DNA of 15,833 bases from an uncultured Actinomyces sp. (lineage in GTDB: Bacteria > Actinomycetota > Actinomycetes > Actinomycetales > Actinomycetaceae). The stretch covers positions 1 through 15,833 of the forward strand of contig CACYEE010000148.1 in assembly GCA_902773415.1 (NCBI GenBank). The letters are read 5' to 3'. This document shows positions 1-7,061 of this stretch, piece by piece. The notes under the pieces were generated by a model. It had not been told where the DNA came from. It worked only from the letters and a program-made list of their open reading frames with translations, and did not search any database. The translations under genes were made by a program, and so were the position numbers. Every line of letters begins with the position of its first letter. Position 1 is the first letter of the stretch.

Positions 1-4
1 CGGC

Positions 5-643
5 CTAGCCGACGGTCGCGTCCAGGCGAATCACGCCATAGGTCCAACCGTGGCGATGGTACGTGGCGCACGGCTGCTTCGTCTCCTCGTCGATGAAGAG
101 GAAGAAGTCGTGGCCGACAAGCTCCATTTCGTACAGGGCCTGGTCGATGGACATCGGCTTGGCCTCGTACAGCTTCTGGCGGACAACAACAGGGGAATCG
201 CCAAGCTGGGTCTCGATCGCCTCTCCCAGCTCGGTCGGCACGGACGGCTCGTCCGCCGTCTCCTTGACGGGTTTCACATTGACATCGTCGGGTGTGAGGT
301 TCAGCGGCTCGACCTTCTCCCCGCCGCTGCGGCGCTGGCCGTGCGCCTTGCGACGGTCGCGCGCCCGGCGAAGACGCTCGAACAGCTTGTCAAGCGCCAA
401 ATCCAAGGCGCCATAACGGTCCGATGCGGCGGCTTCGGCGCGAATCACGGGTCCCTTGTCGCGAACCGTGATCTCGATACGCTCGGAAGTGTCGGCCTGC
501 GACGGGTTGTTCTCGTGCAGCACCTCCACTTCCACGCGCTGGGCGCGCGGCGCCAGCTGGTCGATCTTCTGAAGTTTATCCTCGACATGCTCGCGGAATC
601 GGTCCGTAACGTCGGTGTTGCGGCCGGTAACGACAATCTCCAC
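5..643 (-). CDS. hpf: Long-form ribosome hibernation promoting factor (HPF/RaiA family)
   Basis: The product is 212 residues and has the two-domain layout of long HPF. Residues about 1-100 form the S30AE/YfiA-like fold that sits in the 30S decoding region (begins MEIVVTGRNTDVTDRFREHV). A charged linker spans about 101-149. The C-terminal dimerisation domain covers about 150-207 (VVRQKLYEAKPMSIDQALYE, then the HDFFLFIDE and YHRHGWTYGVIRL motifs). The family makes inactive 100S ribosome dimers in stationary phase or stress. The start is GTG at 643, chosen because a strong AAGGAGG (649-655) lies 5 nt upstream and because it matches the family N-terminus. The stop is TAG at 5-7. In many actinobacteria secA follows this gene; that region is outside the window. 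The neighbour on the other side is comF, 165 nt away, as in mycobacteria. The family call is very secure. Confidence 0.97.
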   Translation of the reverse strand: MEIVVTGRNTDVTDRFREHVEDKLQKIDQLAPRAQRVEVEVLHENNPSQADTSERIEITVRDKGPVIRAEAAASDRYGALDLALDKLFERLRRARDRRKAHGQRRSGGEKVEPLNLTPDDVNVKPVKETADEPSVPTELGEAIETQLGDSPVVVRQKLYEAKPMSIDQALYEMELVGHDFFLFIDEETKQPCATYHRHGWTYGVIRLDATVG

Positions 644-730
644 GATGCCCTCCTTAGTGGCAAAAACTATTCTCTTGGCTCAAAGTCGATCGTTCCCTAG
701 CTAATCAGCGGCATTCACCCCCTTGTGAAG

Positions 731-775
731 CAGGCAAGGAGTCCGCAGGCCCCTCCCGGGCGCCGTCCTTGCCTG
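731..775 (-). terminator. Candidate terminator hairpin downstream of comF
   Basis: A perfect 10-bp inverted repeat (CAGGCAAGGA at 731-740, TCCTTGCCTG at 766-775) encloses a GC-rich 25-nt loop. It lies between the comF stop and the hpf start, where transcription from comF would be expected to end. There is no U-tract on the minus strand, so it would be a non-canonical, hairpin-only terminator of the kind often inferred in high-GC actinobacteria. Confidence 0.45.
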
Positions 776-808
776 GCGCTTTGGCTAGTGTCTCCATATT
801 AGTGCACG

Positions 809-1699
809 TCACACCTTTTGTTTGCATGTCTGAGGGCCCCAGTTTTCCTTATCGTCGCCCTTCACGGAGTCCTCGCCGGAAAACGGGGCGTCGCGCGGCC
901 AGAAGGCGCGTCCCGCATCCCGGTCTCCACAGCCAGGACGACCCGCGACAGTCCGGCCCCGAGGATCGCACGCCGCCGCGAGCACAAGCGCGCCGGCAAC
1001 CTCCGCCCCGGACTCCTCAAGCGCGCGTGCGCATCCGAGCAGGGTCGCGCCCGTCGTGAGAACGTCGTCGACGACGACGACAGGCACGCCTCCAGGCAGG
1101 CCGCCGGCAACGCGGATCGCCGTCGCCTTCAAGGCTCGGGCCTGCCGGGTTCGCGCCCCTCGCCGCGCGCGCGTGGCCAGGACATCGGCGAGGCGCGCGT
1201 CGATTCCCTCCTCCCTCATGCCCTGCGCGAAGGCGCGGGCACTGAACCCGGCAACGAACAGCCCGTCGCGCTTGCGTGCCGGGCGCGACGGGGCAGGCAC
1301 GAGGTCGATGCGCACCAGTCCGGCCTCGCGAAGCGCCGGGGCGAAGTCGCGGCCCCTCAGGCGGATTCGACGCTCCAGAATCTCGGACAGGGAGGCGTCG
1401 AGCACGTTCTTCCAGCGAAGGATCACCGCGCGCCTGGCCCCCTCGTACTCCCCGAGGCTCCAGACCGGAAAGACGGGAACCGCGTCGCCGGGCCGCACCA
1501 GGCCGCGTCGCGGCGCATCGAGGGCAACGGCGGCCTGCAAGCGCGAAGCCCGACCGGACACCTCCATCCATGCTCCCGCAAAGGCTCGCGCACATGCGGC
1601 GCACACCGGCACGTCCCACTCTCCGCATCCGGGGCAGGCGCGCGGAAACAGCAGGTTCGACAGTTCGTCAGTCCAGGACCGTATCGGCGAGTCGTCCAT
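809..1699 (-). CDS. comF: ComF family phosphoribosyltransferase-like protein
   Basis: The product is 296 residues. Near the N-terminus two Cys pairs (CPGC at 22-25 and CAAC at 33-36) form the zinc-ribbon typical of ComF proteins. A type I phosphoribosyltransferase fold follows, with the PRPP-binding loop VVVVDDVLTTGATL at about 207-220. In naturally competent bacteria ComF helps transformation. Most actinobacterial copies are uncharacterised, and none of the other competence genes is visible here. The ATG start at 1699 has GAGG 8 nt upstream. The gene is 77 nt downstream of lpqB and precedes hpf, the order seen around M. tuberculosis Rv3241c-Rv3244c. About 45 residues after the usual end of the PRTase fold (from about residue 250) are low in secondary-structure cues and look like a non-conserved tail. 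The family is sure; the biological role is open. Confidence 0.9.
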   Translation of the reverse strand: MDDSPIRSWTDELSNLLFPRACPGCGEWDVPVCAACARAFAGAWMEVSGRASRLQAAVALDAPRRGLVRPGDAVPVFPVWSLGEYEGARRAVILRWKNVLDASLSEILERRIRLRGRDFAPALREAGLVRIDLVPAPSRPARKRDGLFVAGFSARAFAQGMREEGIDARLADVLATRARRGARTRQARALKATAIRVAGGLPGGVPVVVVDDVLTTGATLLGCARALEESGAEVAGALVLAAACDPRGRTVAGRPGCGDRDAGRAFWPRDAPFSGEDSVKGDDKENWGPQTCKQKV

Positions 1700-1776
1700 T
1701 CGTCAAGCCTCGCATACGCCGTCCGCCGCAGGCAAGACGCCGGCTCGCACGCGCGCCCTGCCCAACGCCGCTCTCC

Positions 1777-3474
1777 CTAGCCGGGGAAGGCAAGCGCCGT
1801 CGCGCCGTCGATGAGGCGATTCCAGGCACCTCCGTTGAGGACGTAGGCCTCCCCGCCCCCGGTGAGCACCGTGATCGACTGCTGGCCGCGTCCGGCGGTC
1901 AACGCCACCGTCCCTTCGCGGGCCGACACGACCTTCTGCGTGAGGCCGCCGACCTGAACCGTGTAGATGGCGACCTCGGAAGAGCCGGCGAGGGTTCCGA
2001 GAACGGCAAGCTGGGTCTGCGAATCCCAGGCGGCCGAGGCCATCGTCGAAAATCCCTGGGCGGCAACGACCGGGTCGCCGACGGCCTTCGGCACGTCCTG
2101 CGTGTCGCGGGAGATGGCGGCGCACAGCAGCTTCGCCGCGCCCTCCTCCTCGACGATCGCGGCCAGCCTCGCGCCTTCGCGGGACACCGCGAGCTGGCGC
2201 ACCGAGACCCCTTCGAGCCAGGGCGCGTCGATTTCGCGAATCTCCGAACCGTCGTGGAAGACGGCGAGCAGCTTCCCTTCGTTCGCTTCCTCTCCGCTCC
2301 AGATCCAGCCGAAGGCATCGTAGGAGGGGGCGAGCAGCCGCGTTCCTTCGGCGAGCACGCTGACGGCTCCGTCGCGCACCTTCAGTCCGAGAAGCTGGCG
2401 GCCGTCCTCGGCGACGGCGGCGAGACTGTCGGTCACGGATTCGTAGGCCGAAGCAATCGAGGAAAGCCGCTTCCCGTCCAGCGTCTCTTCGTCCATGAGG
2501 GCCGTGGCCCGCTGGTCGCGGATCGTTGCGGGCACTGCGTCGACAATCGCCGTGAGGGGATAGGAGCCGTAGGGGTAGGGAGCGATGTCGCCCTGCGCCT
2601 TGATGTCGAGCGGCGAATCCTCGGCGGCAAGCTCTACGGTGTCGATGTTCGACGCGGCGGTGAGGGTGGCGCTGAGCTGGGAGAGGAGCTTGGCGAGTTC
2701 GTCGTCCTGGGCCGCGAGGATGGCCCGCGAAAGGTGGACGGTTGCCTTGCCCGCCTCGACTTCGATACCGCCGCTGGCGAGCGCGGCGTCGGCCGGGGCA
2801 GCGGTCCGCACTCCCGGGGCGAGCCATTCGGCCGGGCCGGCAAGAAGGGCGCGGGTCGCCTCGGTCGCCAGCGTGCGCTTGGGGAAGAAGCGCAGGTCGG
2901 CGACGAGCGAACGGGAGTCGGCGGAGAGGAAGTAGAGGGGCGTTTCGGCGTAGGAATCGGTGAAGGCCTGTTCGGGCAGGAGCACGCCGTCCTCGAGGAC
3001 GACGATGCGCCATTCTCCGTCGGCGTTGCGCGCGAGGGAAAAGTCCGTGGAAACCATTGCCGAGCCGGATGCCGCGGTGTAGATTCCCTGGCGCGAGAGC
3101 GAGCCGGCCGATCCGACAGAGGCGTGGACCGCGCCCGTCGCGGTGCGCGAGATGCTGACCGATTGCGTGTCGGGATAGATTCGCACCTGGCTGGCGGGGT
3201 TCCATCCTTGGGCGGCTTCGGGCATGAGGTATTGGCGGGCGACGGCGAAGTCGTCGCCGATGCCGCTTTGGCAGGCCGAAAGGAAGCCCGAAACGATTTC
3301 CTCGGGTTCGGCGCCTTCCGTGGGGGGCCGGGCGGTCAGGCCGACGATGCCGGCGTTGCCGGTCGGACCTTCGACGACGTGGACCTCCCCCGACTGGGGA
3401 AGGCCGACGCAGCCCGATAGAAGCACGGATGATGCGGCGAGGGCGGCAAGAGCGGCGCGCGGGCGGATTCTCAT
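1777..3474 (-). CDS. lpqB: MtrAB-associated lipoprotein LpqB (GerMN domain and beta-propeller)
   Basis: The product is 565 residues. The N-terminus is a lipoprotein signal: basic MRIRPR, a hydrophobic core, and lipobox LSGC with Cys22 as the lipidation site. The mature protein should therefore be anchored on the outer face of the membrane. A GerMN domain spans about residues 179-290 (YFLSADSRSLVADLRF onward). The rest (about 320-565) matches the LpqB beta-propeller region. In mycobacteria LpqB binds the extracellular domain of the MtrB kinase and modulates MtrA activity, cell-wall homeostasis and division. The ATG at 3474 was chosen because it gives the signal peptide directly and its ATGA overlaps the mtrB stop by 4 nt. 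An in-frame upstream extension to 3825 is arginine-rich and lies inside mtrB, so I rejected it. Translational coupling to mtrB is likely. Confidence 0.96.
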   Translation of the reverse strand: MRIRPRAALAALAASSVLLSGCVGLPQSGEVHVVEGPTGNAGIVGLTARPPTEGAEPEEIVSGFLSACQSGIGDDFAVARQYLMPEAAQGWNPASQVRIYPDTQSVSISRTATGAVHASVGSAGSLSRQGIYTAASGSAMVSTDFSLARNADGEWRIVVLEDGVLLPEQAFTDSYAETPLYFLSADSRSLVADLRFFPKRTLATEATRALLAGPAEWLAPGVRTAAPADAALASGGIEVEAGKATVHLSRAILAAQDDELAKLLSQLSATLTAASNIDTVELAAEDSPLDIKAQGDIAPYPYGSYPLTAIVDAVPATIRDQRATALMDEETLDGKRLSSIASAYESVTDSLAAVAEDGRQLLGLKVRDGAVSVLAEGTRLLAPSYDAFGWIWSGEEANEGKLLAVFHDGSEIREIDAPWLEGVSVRQLAVSREGARLAAIVEEEGAAKLLCAAISRDTQDVPKAVGDPVVAAQGFSTMASAAWDSQTQLAVLGTLAGSSEVAIYTVQVGGLTQKVVSAREGTVALTAGRGQQSITVLTGGGEAYVLNGGAWNRLIDGATALAFPG

Positions 3475-5357
3475 CGGTTGTCCTCCCGCACGTTCGGCCT
3501 GGCCGTCCCGCCGCTGCCGTCGCCTGGCATGGGCGGTTCTTCCAGGCTGACGACCGCGACGCCCGAGGAGGGCACGGTCACGATCATTTCGCGCGTCTGG
3601 ACCTGGCGGTGGCCTTCCTCGTCGCCTGAAGGGGCGGCGTCGGGCCTGTGAGGTTGCGGCGCGGCCGACACGGCCGGCTTGGTCCCGGAGGCGTCGTCGG
3701 CGACGGTCCATTCCTCGACGGCTGCGGCAACCCGAAGCGGGATCGGCGCCTGGCGGATTTCGCTTCCCGGCTCGCGAGGAAGCGTGAGAAGGAAGGTCGC
3801 CCCGACGCCGAGCTCGCCGGCGCATTCGAGCGTTCCGCCGTGCAGTTCGGCGTCCTCGCGGGCGATGGTGAGGCCGAGGCCGGTACCCCCGGACTTGCGC
3901 ACGCGCGAGGAGTCGGCGCGCCAGAACCGATCGAAGACGCGGGAGGCCTGTTCCTTCGTCAGGCCGACGCCGTGGTCGGAGACTTCGACCGCAACGGCGT
4001 CGTCGTTTCCGCGCACGCGAATCCTGACGGGCCGGCCCTCGGCATGCTCGAGTCCGTTGACGACGAGGTTGCGGACGATTCTTTCGATGCGGCGCGCCTC
4101 GACCGTTGCCGTCGTGTCGCCGCGGGCCTCGAACTCGACGGCGACGCCGTTGGAGAGGGCGAGAGGCACCTGCGCTTCGATGGCGGCTTCGACGATGCCC
4201 GCAATGTCGGCGCTCTCGGTGGCGAGCGTCATCGCGCCCGCGTCGTATCGCGAAATTTCGAGAAGGTCGGAGAGCATCGTGTCGAAGCTGATGAGCTGCT
4301 TGTGCTGAAGCTCGGCCGAACGCCTGAGCGCCTTGGGCAGCTCGTCGCGCCTGTCGTAGATGAGCTGGCCGGCCATGCGGATGGTCGTCACCGGCGAACG
4401 CAGCTCGTGGGAGACGGCGGAGACGAAGGCCTGCTGGACGGAGGAGACCCGTTCGTAGCGTTCGATCTGGTCCTCGATGGAGCCTGCCATGCGGTTGAAG
4501 GACCGGGCGAGGGTCGCCAGTTCGTCCTCGCCGTCGACCTTCATCCGCACTTCGTAGTCGCCGGCCGCGATCTGGCGGACCTTCGCGGAGGCTTCGCGCA
4601 CCGGCCTGAGAACGAGGCGCACGACGACGTACGTGATGATTCCCAGGAGCACGAGGAGGGCGAGGAAGCCGAGGGTGATGAGGCCCATGACCATGCGGAT
4701 CGTGTTTTCCTGCCCTTCCATCGAGTAGGCGACGTAGAGTTCGTGGGCTCCGGCTCCGGGAACGGAGATGCGCTGGCCGACAACGATCCCGGGAAGCGTC
4801 TGGCCCGAATCGCCTTCGGTGGGCAGGGCGGCTGCCTGCCAGTGGATGGTGTCGGAGCCGGCCACTGCGGCGCGCAGTTCGGGGGTGACGAGGGCGAGCA
4901 TGTCCCCGACGATCTGCGAGGACGGCTCAAGGATCTGGAAACTCGCGCCGGCCTGGCCTTCCGTGCGCAGAAGCGCCGCGCCGCGCACCATCCGGGCGGC
5001 GTCGAACTGGGAGGTGACGGCGGTGTTCGCAAGCTGCTGGACCTGTCCGACCGTCGGCGAGGAGACGGAGGCGAAAACCGATTCCGCCGAGGCGTAGGAC
5101 CATTCGTACTGGCTGACGTAGGTCGAGACGGCACGGTCGTAGACCTGTGCGCGCACGGCCCCGAGCACGGCCAGTCCGATGACGAGCATCGCGAGGAGGG
5201 AGGCCGCCACGATGATCGAGACGACGCGAAAGCGCAGGGACGTGCGCCAGAGCACCATCGCGGAGGCGAAACGCGAGCGAAGGCGCCGGCGCCACGACGG
5301 GGAACGGGGCTCGCCGGGCAGCGCCGAGGCGGCTTCGAGGCCGGGGTCGCCCCTCAC
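3471..5357 (-). CDS. mtrB: Sensor histidine kinase MtrB
   Basis: The product is 628 residues. It has a transmembrane helix at about 44-69, an extracytoplasmic sensor of about 150 residues, and a second helix at about 222-248. HAMP follows at about 249-300, then the dimerisation/phosphoacceptor region with H-box SHELRSP (His317). The ATPase domain has N-box NLVVNGLEHA (Asn430, Asn434), G1 DHGVGL (461-466) and G2 GGTGLGL (490-496). It phosphorylates MtrA and controls cell-wall and division genes. The start is GTG at 5357: its GTGA overlaps the mtrA stop by 4 nt and gives a normal-length cytoplasmic N-terminus. An in-frame extension to 5504 lies inside mtrA and is arginine-rich. A tail of about 100 residues after the kinase core (531-628), rich in Pro, Ala and Glu, has no domain I recognise. 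Confidence 0.97.
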   Translation of the reverse strand: MRGDPGLEAASALPGEPRSPSWRRRLRSRFASAMVLWRTSLRFRVVSIIVAASLLAMLVIGLAVLGAVRAQVYDRAVSTYVSQYEWSYASAESVFASVSSPTVGQVQQLANTAVTSQFDAARMVRGAALLRTEGQAGASFQILEPSSQIVGDMLALVTPELRAAVAGSDTIHWQAAALPTEGDSGQTLPGIVVGQRISVPGAGAHELYVAYSMEGQENTIRMVMGLITLGFLALLVLLGIITYVVVRLVLRPVREASAKVRQIAAGDYEVRMKVDGEDELATLARSFNRMAGSIEDQIERYERVSSVQQAFVSAVSHELRSPVTTIRMAGQLIYDRRDELPKALRRSAELQHKQLISFDTMLSDLLEISRYDAGAMTLATESADIAGIVEAAIEAQVPLALSNGVAVEFEARGDTTATVEARRIERIVRNLVVNGLEHAEGRPVRIRVRGNDDAVAVEVSDHGVGLTKEQASRVFDRFWRADSSRVRKSGGTGLGLTIAREDAELHGGTLECAGELGVGATFLLTLPREPGSEIRQAPIPLRVAAAVEEWTVADDASGTKPAVSAAPQPHRPDAAPSGDEEGHRQVQTREMIVTVPSSGVAVVSLEEPPMPGDGSGGTARPNVREDNR

Positions 5358-6046
5358 CCCTGCACGGCCCCTGCACGGTATCCGACGCCTCGGACCGTGA
5401 GAACGACCTCGGGATGGTCGGGATCGCGTTCGACCTTGGCGCGGAGCCGCTGGACGTGAACGTTGACGAGCCGCGTGTCGGCGCTGTCGCTGCGGTAGTT
5501 CCACACCTGTTCCAGGAGCTCCTGGCGGGAAAAGACCTGGCGGGGGTTGCGCGCGAAGGTCGCAAGCAGCTCGAACTCGAGGGGGGTCAGGTGCAGCGGC
5601 GTCGAGCCGCGCATCACCTGGTGGGCTTTGATGTCCATCGTGAGGTCGGCGATGCGCAGCCGCTCGGGTTCGGCTTCCTGGCGGCGCAGCCGAGCCTTGA
5701 CGCGGGCCAGCATGACGGAGTTTTCAAAGGGCTTGGTCACGTAGTCGTCGGCACCGGCCTCAAGGCCCGCAATCACGTCGACGGAGTCCGTCTTGGCGCT
5801 CATCATGATGATCGGCACGTCCGATTCTTCGCGCAGGACGCGGCAGACGGAAACCCCGTCGAGGCCGGGAAGCATGACGTCAAGCAGCACGAGATCGGGG
5901 CGTTCGGCTCGGAAAACAGGCAGAACGTTCGCGCCGTTGGCGCAGACCGTGACGTCATAGCCCTCCGATTCGAGGAGGATCGCCACCATTTCCGAGATGC
6001 CCGGATCGTCATCGACAACGAGAATTCGTGTGCTCATGTCTCCCAT
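5354..6046 (-). CDS. mtrA: DNA-binding response regulator MtrA
   Basis: The product is 230 residues. The receiver domain (about 6-120) has the acidic pocket VDDD, phosphoacceptor Asp56 in LVLLDVMLPG, Ser83 and Lys105 in TKPF. The OmpR/PhoB winged-helix domain (about 130-227) ends with LVNVHVQRLRAKVE and VLTVRGVGYRAG. Asp56 and the MGDMSTRILVVDDD start align without gaps to M. tuberculosis MtrA as I recall it, which supports the ATG at 6046. The internal ATG at 6037 is possible, and neither has a well-spaced Shine-Dalgarno. MtrA regulates peptidoglycan remodelling, division and, in streptomycetes, development. The gene is 21 nt downstream of the DUF3499 gene and overlaps mtrB by 4 nt, so a DUF3499-mtrA-mtrB-lpqB transcript is plausible. 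A possible MtrA box lies immediately upstream. Confidence 0.98.
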   Translation of the reverse strand: MGDMSTRILVVDDDPGISEMVAILLESEGYDVTVCANGANVLPVFRAERPDLVLLDVMLPGLDGVSVCRVLREESDVPIIMMSAKTDSVDVIAGLEAGADDYVTKPFENSVMLARVKARLRRQEAEPERLRIADLTMDIKAHQVMRGSTPLHLTPLEFELLATFARNPRQVFSRQELLEQVWNYRSDSADTRLVNVHVQRLRAKVERDPDHPEVVLTVRGVGYRAGAVQG

Positions 6047-6049
6047 ATT

Positions 6050-6065
6050 GTCACGAATCGGTTAC
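6050..6065 (-). promoter_or_regulatory. Putative MtrA-type direct-repeat site (GTAAC-N6-GTGAC)
   Basis: On the minus strand the sequence reads GTAACCGATTCGTGAC, two GTnAC half-sites in direct orientation with an 11-bp period. It occupies most of the 21-nt gap between the DUF3499 stop and the mtrA start. Published MtrA boxes in corynebacteria and streptomycetes are loose direct repeats of GTAAC-like half-sites, so autoregulation is an inference. GlnR boxes use similar half-sites. The position, 4 nt from the start codon, would favour repression. Confidence 0.4.
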
Positions 6066-6067
6066 GT

Positions 6068-6538
6068 TCACGGAGTTTGCGGCTCGCGCGTTGCGTTATC
6101 TCCGTCCGATTCTGCGGGAACGGGCCCCTCCTGTTCCTGCGGGACAATGGCGAGCCTGGGACGGCGCGGGGCGGAAGCGGGATGGGCCTGGCGGGCACGG
6201 ACGATTTCGATCGAATCGAGGGGGCGTCCGACTTCGCGTGCCGCCGGACGGGCTTCGGGAAGGTCTTTCGCGGAGGTGTTGCGGATCGCGTCGGCGAGGG
6301 CCATGAGGTCGTCGGTCGAGGGCGGTGCCGGCTCGAAATGGTCGGCGAGCCGGATCATCGTCCAGCCGCGGGGAACCGTGACCGTGCGGGCGTGGTCTTC
6401 GCACAGTTCGAGCGCCGAGGGGTCGCGAACGGGCGCGAGCGGCCCGAGCACGGCGGTCGCGTCGTCGTAGCCGTACGTCATTGTGGCGACGGCCGGGGCG
6501 CGGCAGTTGGTTCTCGAACATTGGCGGAGACGGCTCAT
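6068..6538 (-). CDS. DUF3499 family actinobacterial protein
   Basis: The product is 156 residues. The N-terminal 60 residues carry the DUF3499 signature: RQCSRTNC, then AVATMTYGYDDATAVLGPL, then LCEDHA and PRGWTMIRL. Cys7, Cys12, Cys46 and His49 are placed to bind a metal, probably zinc, but this is inferred from spacing only. From about residue 75 the protein is Pro/Ala/Arg-rich and probably disordered. No biochemical function is known to me; the M. tuberculosis counterpart should be Rv3258c. ATG at 6538 is preceded 7 nt upstream by the hexamer TACGTT and by no Shine-Dalgarno, so it looks leaderless. It is divergent from the zincin-like gene, an arrangement also seen in mycobacteria (Rv3258c/Rv3259), and lies 21 nt before mtrA. 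Confidence 0.88.
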   Translation of the reverse strand: MSRLRQCSRTNCRAPAVATMTYGYDDATAVLGPLAPVRDPSALELCEDHARTVTVPRGWTMIRLADHFEPAPPSTDDLMALADAIRNTSAKDLPEARPAAREVGRPLDSIEIVRARQAHPASAPRRPRLAIVPQEQEGPVPAESDGDNATREPQTP

Positions 6539-6545
6539 GCATCCA

Positions 6546-6551
6546 AACGTA
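6546..6551 (-). promoter_or_regulatory. -10 box of a leaderless promoter for the DUF3499 gene
   Basis: The minus-strand hexamer TACGTT fits the actinobacterial TANNNT consensus and ends 7 nt before the ATG at 6538. Transcription would start at or next to the A of the start codon. There is no purine-rich Shine-Dalgarno in the gap (TGGATGC). No clear -35 element is seen. Confidence 0.55.
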
Positions 6552-6560
6552 CCACTGCGC

Positions 6561-6566
6561 TAGGCT
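6561..6566 (+). promoter_or_regulatory. -10 box of a leaderless promoter for the zincin-like gene
   Basis: TAGGCT fits TANNNT and ends 7 nt before the GTG at 6574. A GGAG lies only 1 nt from the GTG, too close to act as a normal ribosome binding site, so leaderless initiation is the better reading. The hexamer is 9 nt from the divergent -10 box on the other strand, so the two promoters must overlap. Confidence 0.55.
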
Positions 6567-6573
6567 TTGGAGC

Positions 6574-7008
6574 GTGAGCCGACACTTCCTCCCTTCGCGC
6601 GCCGCCTCGCGCCGCCGAGATCGCCACGGCAGGGGCCTGCGCGGCCCGGCCATTCCCCCGAACATTCCGGCGTGGCGTACGCGCGCCGACAGGTTCGACA
6701 TGTTCGTGTCGGCCGAGCTTGACCGTTTTCGGGCGACGTGGGGCGAGGACATGGCCCGTTTCGACTTCGCGGTGCTCGACGTTCCCGAGTACGATCCGGC
6801 TCCTTGGGAGGCCGGCGTTCCCCTTGCGCGGTTCCTTCCTTTCGAGCGGCCCGCGAAGATTCTCGGGCGTATCGTCTTTTACCGGATGCCGATTCTCCAG
6901 GCGGCACGCCGCAGCGGCGATGTCGCGCTGTTCGTTCACGCCGTCGTGACCGAACAGGTGGCGGGGGCCCTCGGAAGGACCCCCGAAGACATCGACTACC
7001 TTCGCTGA
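6574..7008 (+). CDS. Zincin-like metallopeptidase family protein with degenerate active site
   Basis: The product is 144 residues from GTG at 6574. Its layout fits the actinobacterial branch of the Zincin_1 (PF06262) family: basic N-terminus, PAWRTRADRFDMFV, a central acidic/proline segment, then PLARFLPFERPAKILGRIVFYRMPILQA. The region where the family has HExxHH reads HAVVTEQVAGALG (122-134). No HExxH remains, so peptidase activity is doubtful. I recall other actinobacterial members also departing from HExxH, but cannot check. It is divergent from DUF3499, as in mycobacteria (Rv3259). The GTG was chosen from the -10 box spacing and from the conserved basic N-terminus; in-frame sequence upstream to 6481 overlaps the divergent gene and is unlike the family. 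Confidence 0.82.
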   Translation: MSRHFLPSRAASRRRDRHGRGLRGPAIPPNIPAWRTRADRFDMFVSAELDRFRATWGEDMARFDFAVLDVPEYDPAPWEAGVPLARFLPFERPAKILGRIVFYRMPILQAARRSGDVALFVHAVVTEQVAGALGRTPEDIDYLR

Positions 7009-7061
7009 GAGCGCGTCTTTCGCCAGGATTCCCGAACCCGGACGGGGGAGGGCCGGGTGTC

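Noticed and set aside
3475..3825. In-frame upstream extension of LpqB
   Set aside because: It lies inside mtrB, is arginine-rich, and would bury the lipoprotein signal peptide that starts at 3474.
1276..5459. Long plus-strand frames (714 codons at 1276-3420; 603 codons at 3648-5459) opposite lpqB and mtrB
   Set aside because: They lie antisense to well-identified genes and have no recognisable motif.
5358..5504. In-frame upstream extension of MtrB
   Set aside because: It lies inside mtrA; the GTG at 5357 gives the classical 4-nt overlap and a sensible kinase N-terminus.
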